The notes: generated from the letters alone by a model not told the origin. DNA of 64,000 bases from an uncultured Pelagibacteraceae bacterium (GCA_902521615.1 CABYSJ010000001.1:60732-124731); one strand, 5' to 3'. Shown: positions 25,823 to 37,092, numbered from the stretch's first letter. Made by a program: numbers and translations.

Positions 25823-25856
25823 CTTTCTCTCTTCTCAATTATGAAAAGAGAGAAAG
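25823..25856. terminator. Hairpin after the small lysine-rich gene
   Basis: An 11-bp perfect stem (ctttctctctt with aagagagaaag) closes a 12-base loop, 13 bases after the stop codon. There is no clear T-run on either side. A second inverted repeat (attagataa at 25931-25939 with ttatctaat at 25958-25966) lies in the same 174-base spacer. Either could end transcription, and the spacer could also hold a small RNA. Confidence 0.4.
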
Positions 25857-25983
25857 TTGTTAATTAACAAAATTTAAAGTGAATACGAGAAGAATAATTT
25901 ATTATTTAACTATAAATTTTGTAAGCAATCATTAGATAAGTTTAATTACAAAAATATTTATCTAATATTACAATTCAGTTAAT

Positions 25984-27189
25984 TTAACGAACTCTTCCAT
26001 AAACATCTTGATATCTAACAATATCACTTTCCTTCAAAATTGAACCGATTTGAGCTTCGACAATTTTAACAGGTTTTTTTCCTGAGTTTTGAACTCTATG
26101 AATGGCCTCTAATGGAATGAATATATGTTCACCTGGCTTTTTAATTATAATATCTTTATTAAGAGTTATTTTTGCATTTCCTTGTGTGACTAACCAATGT
26201 TCAGCTCGATGATGGTGTTTTTGTAAACTTAAAATGCCTTTTGGTTTTACGTATAACTCTTTAATTAGAAACTCTTTGCCCTCAAATAGATTGGTATACC
26301 TACCCCATGGACGGTAATGTGCTTTTTTTTTCTTAATATATTTATTTTTATTTTTGTCATACATCTTCAGAATTTCTTTCCAACTGCCAAGATCTGACCA
26401 AGGAACATCTAGTTTGATAGCGTTAATTTGTTTGGTTTTTTCTAAAATTGCGTAATCAAATGATTTTGCTGTAGCTTTAATAAATGAAGCCTTATTTAAG
26501 TAATATGTATTAGATTTGTATTTTGCTTTATTAACTGCATTCACACAATTTCTGTAAGTTTTAGGCTGATATTTTTTAAAGTTATTAATAATGGAATCTT
26601 TTCTAAGATAAAACATTCCAGAATTCCAATAGCCTTTATTCTTTATAATTTGTTTGGCCTTAGCTTCTTTTGGTTTTTCAATAAATCTAGTTACTTTATT
26701 AATATTACCTTTGATTTTTTTAGTTAAAAAATAACCATATTCGCTAGATGGTGAGCTTGGTTTTATCCCAAATATAAATATATTTTGATCACTTAAATTC
26801 TTTTTGTTTTTATTAATAGCCTTATTAAAAATACTCATCTTTTCAATTATATGGTCTGCTGAAAAAAACATTAAAGGTTGATTGTCTGGAATGTCTTTAA
26901 TCAAAGCCATACTTAATATAGCTGGTGCAGTGTTTCTTTTTGCTGGTTCTAGAACAATTTTGTAATTATTTATTTTATACTTTCTAAGATGTTGTTTTAT
27001 TTGTTTAAGATATTTTTTATTTGTACTTATAACTGGAGCATCAAATATTGATGCTTTTGTTCTCTCAAGTGTTTTTCCAAGCAAAGTCCAATTACCAAAA
27101 TCAATAAACTGTTTAGCTTGATGATTTTTAGAATTTGGCCAAAGTCGAGTACCAGCACCTCCACATAAAATAACTGGACGAATTTTCAT
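25984..27189 (-). CDS. manC: Mannose-1-phosphate guanylyltransferase / phosphomannose isomerase
   Basis: This 401-residue enzyme makes GDP-mannose. The nucleotidyltransferase domain begins VILCGGAGTRLWP and has FSADHII and ERTK-type motifs (FIEKP, YWNSGMFY). The C-terminal cupin domain (about 290-400) holds RPWGRYTNLFEG and LQKHHHRAEHWLVTQG, the phosphomannose isomerase part. It is shorter than the usual 470 residues mainly through tight loops, but both domains look complete. It overlaps the ilvD stop by one base, an operon of unrelated functions typical of streamlined genomes. Confidence 0.88.
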   Translation of the reverse strand: MKIRPVILCGGAGTRLWPNSKNHQAKQFIDFGNWTLLGKTLERTKASIFDAPVISTNKKYLKQIKQHLRKYKINNYKIVLEPAKRNTAPAILSMALIKDIPDNQPLMFFSADHIIEKMSIFNKAINKNKKNLSDQNIFIFGIKPSSPSSEYGYFLTKKIKGNINKVTRFIEKPKEAKAKQIIKNKGYWNSGMFYLRKDSIINNFKKYQPKTYRNCVNAVNKAKYKSNTYYLNKASFIKATAKSFDYAILEKTKQINAIKLDVPWSDLGSWKEILKMYDKNKNKYIKKKKAHYRPWGRYTNLFEGKEFLIKELYVKPKGILSLQKHHHRAEHWLVTQGNAKITLNKDIIIKKPGEHIFIPLEAIHRVQNSGKKPVKIVEAQIGSILKESDIVRYQDVYGRVR

Positions 27190-28907
27190 TAAATCTCTGA
27201 ATAATCCTTAACTTCTTTTTTCTTACCTGGATGTGTTGGTGCTCCTAAATATGCGGGTCCAACTGTTTGTGCATATTTCCATAAAGTACCAGATCCAAAA
27301 TCTGATTTTCTAGCTTTCCATTTTCTTTTTCTTGCAGCCATTTCTTTTTTAGAAAGCCTGACATTGATTGTTCCTTTTTTGGCATCGATATCAATAATAT
27401 CTCCAGTACGTAAAAGGCCTATAGGACCTCCTAGAGCGGCCTCAGGGCCCACGTGACCCACACAAAAGCCTCTTGTGGCTCCAGAGAACCTACCATCAGT
27501 TATAAGGGCTACTTTCTCCCCTTTTCCCTGTCCATAAATTGCACTTGTTGTCGATAACATTTCTCTCATACCTGGACCACCTACTGGTCCTTCGTATCTA
27601 ATTATAATTACATCACCATCATTATACTTTTTGCTTTGAACAGCTTTCATTGCACTTTCCTCATTTTCAAAGCATCTTGCTTTACCAGTAAATTGTAATT
27701 TTTTAAGTCCTGCAACTTTAACAATTGCACCCTCTGGAGCTAAATTTCCTTTCAATCCAACAACACCTCCTGTTGTTGATAATGGATTTTTATAAGATCT
27801 CATTACTTTTTGTTTTGGATTAAATTCAATTCCTTTTAAATTTTCTTTCATAGTTTTCCCAGTAACTGTCATGCAGTCACCATGAATATATCCACCTTCA
27901 TATAAAGTTTTTAATAACATTGGAACACCACCTGCTAACCACATATCTTTAGCAACATATTTTCCACCTGGTTTTAAATCTGCAAGATAAGGTGTTCTTT
28001 TAAAAATTTTAGCAACATCCATTAAATCAAATTTAATTCCAGCCTCATTTGCGATAGCAGGTAAATGTAATCCTGCATTTGTAGAACCACCAGTTGCAGC
28101 AACAACTGTTGCAGCATTTTCTAAAGCTTTTCTTGTAACAACATCTCTTGGTTTAATTCCTTTTTTCAAAAGGTTCATAACAGTTTTACCACTAGCTTTC
28201 GCGTATTTATCTCTTTCTTCATATGGAGCTGGTGTTCCAGCAGAATAAGGAAGTGCTAATCCAATTGCTTCAGATACACATGCCATTGTATTCGCAGTAA
28301 ATTGACCTCCACAAGCACCTGCACTAGGACAAGCAACTAATTCTAATTTTCTAAGTTCTGCAGCAGACATTTGACCTGTTGAATGTTTTCCAACTGCCTC
28401 AAATACATCTACAACTGTTACGTCTTTCCCTTTATATTTGCCTGGAAGGATAGATCCACCATATATAAATACACTTGGTACATTTAATCTAACCATAGAC
28501 ATCATTAGACCTGGTAAAGATTTATCACATCCTGCAATCCCTACTAATGCATCATAACAATGACCTCTAACCGTAAGTTCAGCTGAGTCAGCGATTACTT
28601 CTCTTGATATCAATGAGGACTTCATTCCTTCATGTCCCATTGCAATACCGTCAGTAACGGTAATTGTACAAAATTCTCTTGGAGTTCCACCGTTAGCTCT
28701 AACTCCTTTTTTAACTGATTGAGCTTGTCTCATTAGCGCAATATTACAAGGCGCTGCCTCATTCCATGTTGAAACGACGCCAACAAAGGGTTTTGCTACG
28801 TCTTTCTCAGTTTCTCCCATAGCATAATAAAATGATCTGTGTGGAGCTCTATCTGCACCTAATGATGTATGTCTGCTTGGAAGTTTCTTTTTATTGAATT
28901 TAGCCAT
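27189..28907 (-). CDS. ilvD: Dihydroxy-acid dehydratase
   Basis: This 572-residue iron-sulphur dehydratase performs the third step of valine and isoleucine synthesis. Cluster cysteines are in AGCDKSLPG and [16 protein letters not shown]. The signature GHEGMKSSL and the C-terminal [20 protein letters not shown] (split as [11 protein letters not shown] and CVGHVGPEA) are present. It lies directly after valS (one shared base), linking a valine biosynthetic enzyme to valyl-tRNA synthetase. Confidence 0.95.
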   Translation of the reverse strand: MAKFNKKKLPSRHTSLGADRAPHRSFYYAMGETEKDVAKPFVGVVSTWNEAAPCNIALMRQAQSVKKGVRANGGTPREFCTITVTDGIAMGHEGMKSSLISREVIADSAELTVRGHCYDALVGIAGCDKSLPGLMMSMVRLNVPSVFIYGGSILPGKYKGKDVTVVDVFEAVGKHSTGQMSAAELRKLELVACPSAGACGGQFTANTMACVSEAIGLALPYSAGTPAPYEERDKYAKASGKTVMNLLKKGIKPRDVVTRKALENAATVVAATGGSTNAGLHLPAIANEAGIKFDLMDVAKIFKRTPYLADLKPGGKYVAKDMWLAGGVPMLLKTLYEGGYIHGDCMTVTGKTMKENLKGIEFNPKQKVMRSYKNPLSTTGGVVGLKGNLAPEGAIVKVAGLKKLQFTGKARCFENEESAMKAVQSKKYNDGDVIIIRYEGPVGGPGMREMLSTTSAIYGQGKGEKVALITDGRFSGATRGFCVGHVGPEAALGGPIGLLRTGDIIDIDAKKGTINVRLSKKEMAARKRKWKARKSDFGSGTLWKYAQTVGPAYLGAPTHPGKKKEVKDYSEI

Positions 28908-31534
28908 TATATACCCCTTATTGTTACTGATATTTTCTCAATATCATTCTTTAAGTTATTATAATTATTTTTTTCTTGTTCAACAATCTCTTTTGGGGCT
29001 CGGTCTACAAAACTTTTATTCTCTAATCTTTGAGATATTTTATTCATCTCTTGCTCTAATCTACTTTGTTTATTTGTTAAATTTTCTTTGATTAATTTTA
29101 AATCAACATCTTTATCAAAATAAATCTTAAACAAATCACCAGAAACAACCATTGTAGCAGCTGGTTTATCTAAATCTTTATCTAATATGCTGTTTATTCT
29201 ACCTAGTTTTTTTAAAATAATTTCATTCGTATTAATAAAGTCTTTTTGATTTTTATTAATTTCACTTATTGATACATCAATAAATGAACCTGGGCTTACA
29301 TTTAGCTCATTTTTAAATGATCTTATCTCTGAAATAATGTTGATGATATTTTCAACTTGTTCGGTGCTACTATCCTTATTTATTTTGTCAGATAACCAGT
29401 TTTTAAGCATTAAATAATCACTACCGTCATTATCAAATTTATTTTTGAGCCAAATTTCCTCAGTAACAAACGGAATGAAAGGATGTAACAAAATCAAAAT
29501 TTGTTTGAATACAAAAGATGATACTTTTTTAACCTCTGCTTTAGCTTTTTCATCTTCTGAAAATAGTATTGTTTTAGACAGTTCTAAATACCAATCACAA
29601 TACGAATGCCATGCAAATTGATAAGCATTTTTAGCTGCCTCATCAAATCTATAATCTTCAAGGTTTTTTTCTATCTTATTTTTAGTTTCAATAAGTTCTG
29701 AGTAAATCCATTTGTTAATATTTACATTTAAACTTGGAACTTTATCTATATCTTTGAAATCACATTCATTAGTGATCAAAAAATTATTTGCATTCCATAA
29801 TTTGTTTAAAAAATTTCTATAGCCTTTAACTCTATCCTCAGAAAGCTTAACATCTGTGCCTGGTGAAGCCATTGATAACAAAGTAAATCTTAGTGCATCA
29901 GCACTATATTTTTCAATTAAATCTAAAGGATCAATTACATTTCCTTTCGATTTAGACATTTTCTGTCCCTTCTCATCTCTAACCAATGCATGAACATAAA
30001 TATCCTTGAATGGTTCTTTGTTTAGAAATTCAGTTCCAAACATAATCATTCTAGCTACCCAAAAAAATATAATATCAAAACCTGTAACTAAAACTGATGT
30101 TGGATAAAATTTATCTACATATTTATTATCATCTGGCCAACCAAGTGTAGCAAAAGGCCATAAGCCAGATGAAAACCAAGTGTCTAAAACGTCTGGATCA
30201 CGATTTAATTCAACATCTTTACCATAATGTTTTTTTGCTTCTTGTTTTGCATCATCTTCATTTTCTGCAACAAAAATTTTTTTATCTGGTCCATACCAAG
30301 CGGGTATTTGATGTCCCCACCAAAGTTGTCTTGAAATACACCATGGCTCAATATTATTCATCCATTGAAAATAAGTTTTTGACCAATTCTCAGGAAAGAA
30401 ATTTGTCTTTTTTGAATTAACAACTTCTTTAGCTTTAACAGATAATTTACCCGCATCAGCAAACCATTGCTCTGTTAGGAAAGGTTCAATTATTGAATTA
30501 GATCTATCTCCATAAGGAACTTTATTTTTTATATTCTCTTCTTTTACAAAAAATTCTTTTTCTTTAAGCTCTTTTAAAATTTGTTTTCTTGCTTCAGACC
30601 GATCAAGACCTATGTAATGTTTTGGAGCATTTTTATTTATTTTACCAGCCTCAGTAAAAATATTTATTATTTCAAGATTATTTCTTTGACCAACATCATA
30701 GTCATTAAAATCATGAGCTGGAGTTATTTTTAATGCCCCTGTTCCTTGTTCAGGATCTGCATAGTCATCTTCGATAATTTTTATTTTTCTTCCAACAATT
30801 GGAATAGTAACTGTTTTTCCAACAAAAGATTTAAATCTTTTATCTTTTGGATTTACAGCTATAGCTGTATCACCAAGCATAGTTTCGGGTCTTGTTGTTG
30901 CAATTATAATAAATTCCTCAGTTCCATCTATTGGATATCTAATGTAATAAATTTTAGAATTTACCTCTCTTTGATCTACTTCTAGGTCTGAAATAGCTGT
31001 TTTTAAAACTGTATCCCAATTAACTAGTTTCTTATCTTTATAGATTAGACCTTTGTTATAAAGGTCTACAAAAACCTTAATTACTGATTTGGATAAATTC
31101 TCATCCATGGTAAAGGCATTTCTTGACCAATCACAAGAGCAACCTAGTTTTTTTAATTGATTAATAATTATGTCTCCGTATTGCTCTTTCCATTCCCAAA
31201 CTTTTTCAATAAATTTTTCTCTACCAATTTCATTTTTATCAATTTTTTCAGAGGTCAATTTTTTCTCTACTAATGCTTGAGTAGCAATTCCAGCATGGTC
31301 TGTACCTGGTTGCCATAAAGTTTCAAAATTATTCATCCTGTGATAACGAATTAATAAATCTTGAATAGAATTATTAAGTGCATGCCCCATATGTAAACTG
31401 CCAGTCACATTTGGAGGAGGAATTACAATTGAGAATTTTTTTGAATTTTCTTTAGGTTTGAAAAGACCATTTTTTTCCCAATAGGAATAAATTCTATTTT
31501 CTACATCAGAATGTATATATTTATCGCTACTCAT
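28907..31534 (-). CDS. valS: Valyl-tRNA synthetase
   Basis: This 875-residue class I synthetase has [15 protein letters not shown] (HIGH motif) and [12 protein letters not shown] (KMSKS). The editing domain includes [16 protein letters not shown]. An anticodon-binding domain and a C-terminal coiled coil ([20 protein letters not shown] region) complete it. The length is normal for bacterial ValS without extra insertions. It is upstream of ilvD and manC on the same strand, and the tRNA-Cys gene lies 124 bases upstream on the other strand. Confidence 0.96.
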   Translation of the reverse strand: MSSDKYIHSDVENRIYSYWEKNGLFKPKENSKKFSIVIPPPNVTGSLHMGHALNNSIQDLLIRYHRMNNFETLWQPGTDHAGIATQALVEKKLTSEKIDKNEIGREKFIEKVWEWKEQYGDIIINQLKKLGCSCDWSRNAFTMDENLSKSVIKVFVDLYNKGLIYKDKKLVNWDTVLKTAISDLEVDQREVNSKIYYIRYPIDGTEEFIIIATTRPETMLGDTAIAVNPKDKRFKSFVGKTVTIPIVGRKIKIIEDDYADPEQGTGALKITPAHDFNDYDVGQRNNLEIINIFTEAGKINKNAPKHYIGLDRSEARKQILKELKEKEFFVKEENIKNKVPYGDRSNSIIEPFLTEQWFADAGKLSVKAKEVVNSKKTNFFPENWSKTYFQWMNNIEPWCISRQLWWGHQIPAWYGPDKKIFVAENEDDAKQEAKKHYGKDVELNRDPDVLDTWFSSGLWPFATLGWPDDNKYVDKFYPTSVLVTGFDIIFFWVARMIMFGTEFLNKEPFKDIYVHALVRDEKGQKMSKSKGNVIDPLDLIEKYSADALRFTLLSMASPGTDVKLSEDRVKGYRNFLNKLWNANNFLITNECDFKDIDKVPSLNVNINKWIYSELIETKNKIEKNLEDYRFDEAAKNAYQFAWHSYCDWYLELSKTILFSEDEKAKAEVKKVSSFVFKQILILLHPFIPFVTEEIWLKNKFDNDGSDYLMLKNWLSDKINKDSSTEQVENIINIISEIRSFKNELNVSPGSFIDVSISEINKNQKDFINTNEIILKKLGRINSILDKDLDKPAATMVVSGDLFKIYFDKDVDLKLIKENLTNKQSRLEQEMNKISQRLENKSFVDRAPKEIVEQEKNNYNNLKNDIEKISVTIRGI

Positions 31535-31658
31535 TGATGTTAAAGTTTATAATTTAATAATCTAAATTAACAATAATGAATTTGGATCGTTATTTAATAG
31601 ACTAATAGAAAAAATTTAATATAAAAAGGCATGTTTAGCTATTAACTAAAAATAAGAT

Positions 31659-31732
31659 GGCAACGTGGCGGAATGGTTACGCAGAGGACTGCAAATCCTT
31701 GTATCCCGGTTCGATTCCGGGCGTTGCCTCCA
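31659..31732 (+). tRNA. tRNA-Cys (GCA)
   Basis: The cloverleaf is complete: acceptor ggcaacg pairs with cgttgcc, the anticodon loop ctgcaaa gives GCA, the T-loop is ttcgatt, and CCA is encoded. It stands 50 bases before tRNA-Asn, so the two may be processed from one transcript. Confidence 0.95.
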
Positions 31733-31782
31733 AAAAAAATCTTGTTTTAGTTACAAAAAAAAGTAAGTTGACCTTTTTATAT

Positions 31783-31858
31783 TCCTCGGTAGCTCAGTTG
31801 GTAGAGCAGTTGACTGTTAATCAATTGGTCGCAGGTTCGAGTCCTGCCCGAGGAGCCA
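31783..31858 (+). tRNA. tRNA-Asn (GTT)
   Basis: The 76-base cloverleaf has acceptor tcctcgg pairing with ccgagga, D-arm agctcagttggtagagc, anticodon loop ctgttaa (GTT), T-loop ttcgagt and encoded CCA. It follows tRNA-Cys on the same strand. Confidence 0.96.
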
Positions 31859-31921
31859 AAATCAAATTTAAAAATAGAATATCTCTAAAACTAATGTCTT
31901 GAGTCTTAATTAAAACTTTAA

Positions 31922-32293
31922 CTAAACTGCTTTTGAAATTTCTGATCCTGAAATTTGCAAAGATTTATTAAATTTTAATTTTTGATCAGCATTTAGTTCT
32001 GAATATAATTTAACTAAAAAATTATAATTTACGTTCATGTGACCTTCTTGTGATTTTTCTAAATTTACCAAGTATTCTGAAAAATCTTCAAAGAAATAAT
32101 TAATCGGTACTTTCAAATAATTTGCAAGTTGAAGTAATCTTATCGAACTTACCCCATTTGTACCTTTTTCATATTTTTGGATTTGTTGAAATGTTACATT
32201 AATTGCTTTTGCTACTTTAGTCTGTGTTAAACCTAAAGCTAATCTTCTTAGCTTAAGCTTATTGCCCAAGTGTTTATTGAAATTATCTTCCAT
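31922..32293 (-). CDS. XRE-family transcriptional regulator
   Basis: This 123-residue protein has an N-terminal Cro/CI-type helix-turn-helix (about 10-65: KLKLRRLALGLTQTKVAKAI then TFQQIQKYEKGTNGVSSIRL) and a C-terminal helical tail. Short regulators of this type are common in alphaproteobacteria and among the few regulators kept by SAR11. A GAGGGG ribosome site lies in an inverted repeat that touches the start codon, so self-repression is possible. No target can be named from the sequence. Confidence 0.85.
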   Translation of the reverse strand: MEDNFNKHLGNKLKLRRLALGLTQTKVAKAINVTFQQIQKYEKGTNGVSSIRLLQLANYLKVPINYFFEDFSEYLVNLEKSQEGHMNVNYNFLVKLYSELNADQKLKFNKSLQISGSEISKAV

Positions 32294-32308
32294 TAAGACC
32301 CCTCTTAA
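32293..32308 (-). promoter_or_regulatory. Inverted repeat over the ribosome site of the XRE gene
   Basis: On the minus strand ttaaga-GGGG-tcttaa is a perfect six-base inverted repeat with the ribosome-binding G residues in the four-base centre, ending at the A of the start codon. It could be a protein operator or a hairpin that presents the ribosome site. Which of these is not decided by the sequence. Confidence 0.5.
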
Positions 32309-32481
32309 ATAAATTTTATAAAGACTATTGAACCTATTTATTAATGTTACTGCAATAAAAAAATTTATTTTTTTTTATGGAAAAATTAAAAAAAACAAAA
32401 CAGTGTCAAGCATTAGTTCAATGCGAAATAGACATTTTTAGATTGTCTTATTATAGAATTATGCCTTAAAAAATATATATT

Positions 32482-33216
32482 TTATAATATTTGACTTAAA
32501 AAAAGCTTAGTTCTATCGCTTTTTGGATTAGCAAAAAACTCTTTGGTTTCAGCTCTTTCTACAATCATGCCCTCATCCATAAATATAACCTCATCAGCCA
32601 CCTCTTTAGCAAAACCCATCTCATGTGTTACTACAATCATAGTCATTCCTGCTTTAGCTAAATTAACCATTGCATCTAAAACTTCTTTAATCATTTCTGG
32701 ATCTAATGCAGACGTTGGTTCGTCAAACAGCATTATTTTTGGTTCCATACATAATGCTCTGGCAATTGCACATCTTTGTTGTTGACCTCCGGATAATTGA
32801 CCTGGATATTTACTCGCTTGATCTGCAATTTGTACTTTTTCTAAATGTTGAATAGCTAAATCTTCTGCATCTTTTTTTGGCATTTTTTTTACCCAAATTG
32901 GTGCCAATGTGCAGTTATCTAAAATAGAAAGATGAGGAAATAGATTAAATTGTTGAAATACCATTCCAACTTCAGCTCTAATTTTCTCTATGTCTTTAGT
33001 ATCTGCTGTTAATTCATTTCCATCTACAATGATTGATCCCTCTTGATGCTCTTCTAATCTATTTATACATCTTATTAGTGTTGATTTTCCTGAACCAGAT
33101 GGTCCACAAACTACAATTTTTTTATTTTTTTCTACTTCAAGGTTTATATTTTTTAAAACTTGGAAATCACCAAACCATTTATTCATTTCAGTAATTTGTA
33201 TTATTTTATCTGACAT
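32482..33216 (-). CDS. aapP: General L-amino acid ABC transporter ATP-binding protein AapP
   Basis: This 244-residue ATPase of the polar amino-acid family has Walker [10 protein letters not shown], signature [15 protein letters not shown], Walker [16 protein letters not shown] and the switch [13 protein letters not shown]. The length and motifs fit AapP/BztD. It ends the aapJQMP operon, sharing a base with aapM. The transporter brings in a broad range of amino acids, a main carbon and nitrogen source for SAR11. Confidence 0.93.
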   Translation of the reverse strand: MSDKIIQITEMNKWFGDFQVLKNINLEVEKNKKIVVCGPSGSGKSTLIRCINRLEEHQEGSIIVDGNELTADTKDIEKIRAEVGMVFQQFNLFPHLSILDNCTLAPIWVKKMPKKDAEDLAIQHLEKVQIADQASKYPGQLSGGQQQRCAIARALCMEPKIMLFDEPTSALDPEMIKEVLDAMVNLAKAGMTMIVVTHEMGFAKEVADEVIFMDEGMIVERAETKEFFANPKSDRTKLFLSQIL

Positions 33217-34658
33217 TATCTTTCCGTTTTATATTTTTGTTCTAAATTATAACTATATTTACTCATTGCATAGCAAATAATAAAAAATAGTACTGAAGCA
33301 AACACATAACCTTCCATCGCAAAACCTAGCCACTCTGGGTTCGTTTTAGCAAGATTTAGCATTCCAACAATTTCTAAAAGTCCAACAACAAATATTAAAG
33401 GAGTATCTTTAACAAGTGCTAAAAAGGTGTTAGCAATTCCAGGTATCACAAGTTTAAGTGCCTGAGGTAAAATTACTAAAATATGCATTTTCCAATAACC
33501 CATTCCTAAAGATTTAGCAGCATCATATTGACCTCTAGGTAGTGCTTGCAAACCACCTCTGATAACTTCGGCTACATAAGCTGCTTCAAATAATGAAATT
33601 GCAATGATTACTCTTACTAGTTTATCTATAAACATATCCTCAGGTAAAAACATTGGAAACATTACTGAAGACATAAATAATACTGTAATCAATGGAACAC
33701 CTCTCCAAAATTCTATCATGCCTATTGAAAAATATTTAATTATTGGAAAATCTGATCTTCTGCCCAAAGATAAAAACAATCCTATTGGAAAACAGAAAAT
33801 CAAACAAAAAAATGATACTATAAAAGTTAAAGACAATCCTCCCCAAGCACCTGTCTCTACCCACTCTAATGCTTCTAATTTACCAAGTTCAATAAGCTCT
33901 TCATAAAAAAATACATATTTTAATAAAATGTAGAGTGTGATCGGAACTATAATAAAATAATACATTTTAAATTTTGAAGGAATAAAAAATCCTATTATAA
34001 CTGAAATTACAGCTGCAATAATTCCATACGAGAAATCAAAAAATATTGGACCACCGGATATAAAAAAGAAAATAAAGAAAAAAGCAATTACTGGATAAAC
34101 TACTACATAATAAAGGGTCAAATATTTTTTAAATTTTTCAGTAGCAAAGAAACCAATAGTACCAAGAAAAGCTAAAGCTATAAAAGATAAGTTAATACGC
34201 CACTGCTCAGCATTTGGATACATACCATACATAAATCTGTTAAACCAAATTTTAATATAAGTCCAACAAGCTCCACTACCTGTACATACATCTTTCGAGT
34301 CTCCAGCAATATTTGCATCTAAAATAAACCAACTTAATAATGGTGGGAGCGATTTGATAACCACGAATACAATTAATAATGATAAAAAAGCATTAAAATT
34401 GTTTGTATTAATATTTTTATTTATTGAATCTAAAAATTTTAAACCTGAATAATCAATTCTAATTAAATGAAGCCCTATAAATCCTAAAATTAATGGCAAA
34501 AAGAAACTAAGAGTTCCAGGTAAAAAAGAAGTTAAATCTTTATTAAAAAAAGAATTTAAAAAAACTATAAATATACTTAATGCAACTAGAATTGTTCCTG
34601 TATATAAATAAGTATTAAGATTATTTTTATCTGGTTGTAAAAAATTCAATTTATTCAT
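33216..34658 (-). CDS. aapM: General L-amino acid ABC transporter permease AapM
   Basis: This 480-residue membrane subunit has extra N-terminal helices and a periplasmic part ([15 protein letters not shown]), which is typical of AapM/BztC. The permease core has [18 protein letters not shown] and the EAA loop [17 protein letters not shown] followed by [13 protein letters not shown]. It pairs with AapQ. It starts on the last base of the aapQ stop. Confidence 0.92.
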   Translation of the reverse strand: MNKLNFLQPDKNNLNTYLYTGTILVALSIFIVFLNSFFNKDLTSFLPGTLSFFLPLILGFIGLHLIRIDYSGLKFLDSINKNINTNNFNAFLSLLIVFVVIKSLPPLLSWFILDANIAGDSKDVCTGSGACWTYIKIWFNRFMYGMYPNAEQWRINLSFIALAFLGTIGFFATEKFKKYLTLYYVVVYPVIAFFFIFFFISGGPIFFDFSYGIIAAVISVIIGFFIPSKFKMYYFIIVPITLYILLKYVFFYEELIELGKLEALEWVETGAWGGLSLTFIVSFFCLIFCFPIGLFLSLGRRSDFPIIKYFSIGMIEFWRGVPLITVLFMSSVMFPMFLPEDMFIDKLVRVIIAISLFEAAYVAEVIRGGLQALPRGQYDAAKSLGMGYWKMHILVILPQALKLVIPGIANTFLALVKDTPLIFVVGLLEIVGMLNLAKTNPEWLGFAMEGYVFASVLFFIICYAMSKYSYNLEQKYKTER

Positions 34659-35803
34659 TATTTTTCTTTAATGGCTATTTTTTTATTGTACCAATTCATA
34701 AATATTGAAATTGATATACTCAAAGATAAATATGTTAACATTGTTATAGAAACAATTTCTATTGCTCTACCTGTCTGCATCAAAGCAGTTCCTGCAAATA
34801 CAAGAACCAGATCAGGATATGCAATTGCAGCTGCAAGAGATGAATTTTTTGTTAAGTTTAAATATTGATTAGTAGTTGGTGGAATTATAATCCTTAAAGC
34901 TTGCGGCATTACCACTAATTTTAATACTTGATTAGGAGTTAATCCTATAGAAGCAGCAGCTTCTTTTTGACCTTTACTAACACCTTGAACACCTGCTCTT
35001 ACACATTCAGCAATAAAAGTTGCTGTATATAATGATAAAGCTAATGCTAAAGATATTAATTCAGGTGGTAACTTAATTCCTCCCTCATAAGTAAAACCAG
35101 ATTGTGATAACTGTTTGATTACAGGCACTTCAACAGAGGCATCAACACCACCAAATAAAAAACTTAAAATTGGCAAAATTAACAATAAGCCTATTGAAAT
35201 TGATAAGACTGGTGTTTGAATACCCTCATTTTCTTGTTTTCTTTTTGCATAAATTCTAATGAAAATTATTGAAATTATTGCAGCAATTATTGAATAAATA
35301 AAAATATCTAAATTATTCCAAACAAAAGCGGGAACAAAAAAACCTTTTATAGTAAGAAAAAAAACTCCAAACATAGGCTCAGTGTCTTGAGGCAAAGGTA
35401 GTGCTCTTAAGGCAGCAAAATACCAAAAAAATATTTGTAATAATAAAGGAATATTTCTAAAAAATTCTACGTAAACTGCAGCTGTTCTCTCAATTAAATA
35501 ATTGTTTGATAATCTTGCAATTCCTACAACAACTCCAATAATAGTTGCAAATATAATTCCTATAACAGAAACTAAAATAGTATTTAATAGTCCTACTAAA
35601 TAAGCTCTAAAATATGAATGTGAGCCATCAAATTCAATTAATGAAAATTGTACATCAAAAGATGACTCTTGAGATAAAAAACCATACCCAAAAGTAATTC
35701 CTCTATTCTCCATGTTGACTTGTGCATTAAATGAAAAAAAACCAAATATGAGAATTACAACTAGAAGTGTGAGTAATTGGGGTAATATTTTTTTAATGTT
35801 CAC
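34658..35803 (-). CDS. aapQ: General L-amino acid ABC transporter permease AapQ
   Basis: This 381-residue permease has the core motifs VEFFRNIPLLLQIFFWYF and TATFIAECVRAGVQGVSKGQ, and the HisMQ-type EAA loop KEAAASIGLTPNQ. The long second loop is characteristic of AapQ/BztB. The start codon is a GTG at 35801-35803. No clear ribosome site precedes it and the next Met is 30 codons on, so the exact start is less sure. An intrinsic hairpin lies between aapJ and this gene. Confidence 0.9.
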   Translation of the reverse strand: MNIKKILPQLLTLLVVILIFGFFSFNAQVNMENRGITFGYGFLSQESSFDVQFSLIEFDGSHSYFRAYLVGLLNTILVSVIGIIFATIIGVVVGIARLSNNYLIERTAAVYVEFFRNIPLLLQIFFWYFAALRALPLPQDTEPMFGVFFLTIKGFFVPAFVWNNLDIFIYSIIAAIISIIFIRIYAKRKQENEGIQTPVLSISIGLLLILPILSFLFGGVDASVEVPVIKQLSQSGFTYEGGIKLPPELISLALALSLYTATFIAECVRAGVQGVSKGQKEAAASIGLTPNQVLKLVVMPQALRIIIPPTTNQYLNLTKNSSLAAAIAYPDLVLVFAGTALMQTGRAIEIVSITMLTYLSLSISISIFMNWYNKKIAIKEK

Positions 35804-35823
35804 AATAATTCAAGACTTATAAA

Positions 35824-35853
35824 AAAAAGGGCTAGAAAAATCTAGCCCTTTTT
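35824..35853. terminator. Hairpin between aapJ and aapQ
   Basis: A 13-bp stem (aaaaagggctaga with its reverse complement) closes a four-base AAAA loop. On the minus strand, the direction of the operon, a run of T residues follows. It lies 22 bases after the aapJ stop and would reduce transcription into aapQMP, giving excess binding protein. The same logic is seen after pstS. Confidence 0.82.
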
Positions 35854-35875
35854 AAGTATTATTTAAAGATATAAA

Positions 35876-36916
35876 TTATCTTGCTGGTGGTACATAAAGT
35901 ATTCCACCTTTAGTCCATAATTCATTTGGACCTCTGTCAGGTAGAATTCCAGTGTCAGCAATATTTCTTTTATAGCTTTCACCGTAGTTACCAACTTGCT
36001 TGATAATTCTTAAACTCCAGTCATTATCTAAACCTAAAGCAGCTCCTAATTCACCTTCAGCACCAACTAATCTTTTTACAGCTGGATTGTCTGAAGTTTT
36101 CATAGAGTCTGCATTAGCAGAAGTAACACCATACTCTTCGGCTTCAATCATAGTGTTAAGAGACCATCTTACGATATCTTCCCATACAGAATCACCTTGT
36201 CTAACAACAGGGCCTAAAGGCTCTTTTGAAATAGTTTCAGGTAAAACTATGTGGTCATCTGGAGAACTCAATTTAATTCTTTGAGCAGCTAAACCAGATT
36301 TATCAGTTGTATATGTATCACATCTTCCAGCATCATACGCAGCAACAACTTCGTCAGCTTTTTCGAAAGTTACTGGCTCATAAGAAATTCCTTTTGAATT
36401 AAAGAAGTCTCTCATGTTAAGCTCAGTTGTTGTTCCTAAGTTTGTACATGCAGAAATACCGTTTTTGAAATCATTCACAGATGAATATCCAGAATTTTTT
36501 CTAACCATAAAACCTTGACCATCATAGAAGTTTACTCCTACAAAAGTAAGTCCGATGTCAGCATCCCTTGAAAGAGTCCAAGTTGTGTTTCTTGATAAGA
36601 TATCGATCTCATTAGAAGTTAAAGCTGTAAATCTTTCTTTAGCACTTAGTGGTGTAAACTTAACTTTGTTTGCATCACCTAATACTGCAGCAGCAACAGC
36701 TCTACATACATCAACGTCAACACCAGTCCAATTTCCTGCAGCATCAGCATTAGAAAATCCTGGAAGACCTTGAGATACTCCACATCTTACAAAACCCTTC
36801 TTTTGAGTGTTTTTAAGTGTTTTAGATTTTTTAGCAGCCATAGTTTCTGTTGTAAAAGTAAACAACACTGCAACCATAGCAACTAAAGAAGTTAATTGTT
36901 TTAAGTATTTAAACAT
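35876..36916 (-). CDS. aapJ: General L-amino acid-binding periplasmic protein AapJ
   Basis: This 346-residue solute-binding protein (family 3) has a signal peptide (MFKYLKQLTSLVAMVAVLFT, cleavage near AAK). Family segments include VRCGVSQGLPGFS, DVDVCRAVAAAVLG, FTALTSNEIDILSRNTTWT and CDTYTTDKSGLAAQR. AapJ/BztA proteins bind many amino acids with high affinity. AAGGAA precedes the ATG. Its promoter region contains an 18-bp perfect palindrome and a second hairpin-like repeat. Confidence 0.95.
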   Translation of the reverse strand: MFKYLKQLTSLVAMVAVLFTFTTETMAAKKSKTLKNTQKKGFVRCGVSQGLPGFSNADAAGNWTGVDVDVCRAVAAAVLGDANKVKFTPLSAKERFTALTSNEIDILSRNTTWTLSRDADIGLTFVGVNFYDGQGFMVRKNSGYSSVNDFKNGISACTNLGTTTELNMRDFFNSKGISYEPVTFEKADEVVAAYDAGRCDTYTTDKSGLAAQRIKLSSPDDHIVLPETISKEPLGPVVRQGDSVWEDIVRWSLNTMIEAEEYGVTSANADSMKTSDNPAVKRLVGAEGELGAALGLDNDWSLRIIKQVGNYGESYKRNIADTGILPDRGPNELWTKGGILYVPPAR

Positions 36917-36937
36917 TATTCTTCCTTTTAGTTATTT

Positions 36938-36955
36938 TTATTTGTTAACAAATAA
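36938..36955. promoter_or_regulatory. 18-bp perfect palindrome upstream of aapJ
   Basis: The sequence ttatttgttaacaaataa reads the same on both strands and lies 22 to 39 bases before the aapJ start codon. It touches a second inverted repeat (attcaaaa-ttat-ttttgaat, 36955-36974). It is a good candidate operator, for example for NtrX or another nitrogen regulator, but the binding protein is unknown. Confidence 0.55.
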
Positions 36956-36974
36956 TTCAAAATTATTTTTGAAT
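36955..36974. promoter_or_regulatory. Inverted repeat upstream of aapJ
   Basis: An eight-base perfect inverted repeat (attcaaaa and ttttgaat) with a four-base centre directly abuts the 18-bp palindrome. It could be a second operator half or a leader hairpin of the aapJ mRNA. Confidence 0.4.
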
Positions 36975-37092
36975 ATTCATAATTTAAACATGTAAGAAAA
37001 TACTGTTCAAGAAAAATTAATAATAAATTTGAATTCTATATAAATTCACGTCAAGCTTAATTTTAATTAATTAATGGCTAAAAAGTAAGAAA

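Noticed and set aside
31657..31902. Open frame across the two tRNA genes
   Set aside because: It reads through both cloverleaves and has no protein-like features.
33604..33906. Antisense open frame inside aapM
   Set aside because: It is a shadow frame in a membrane protein gene with no start context and atypical composition.
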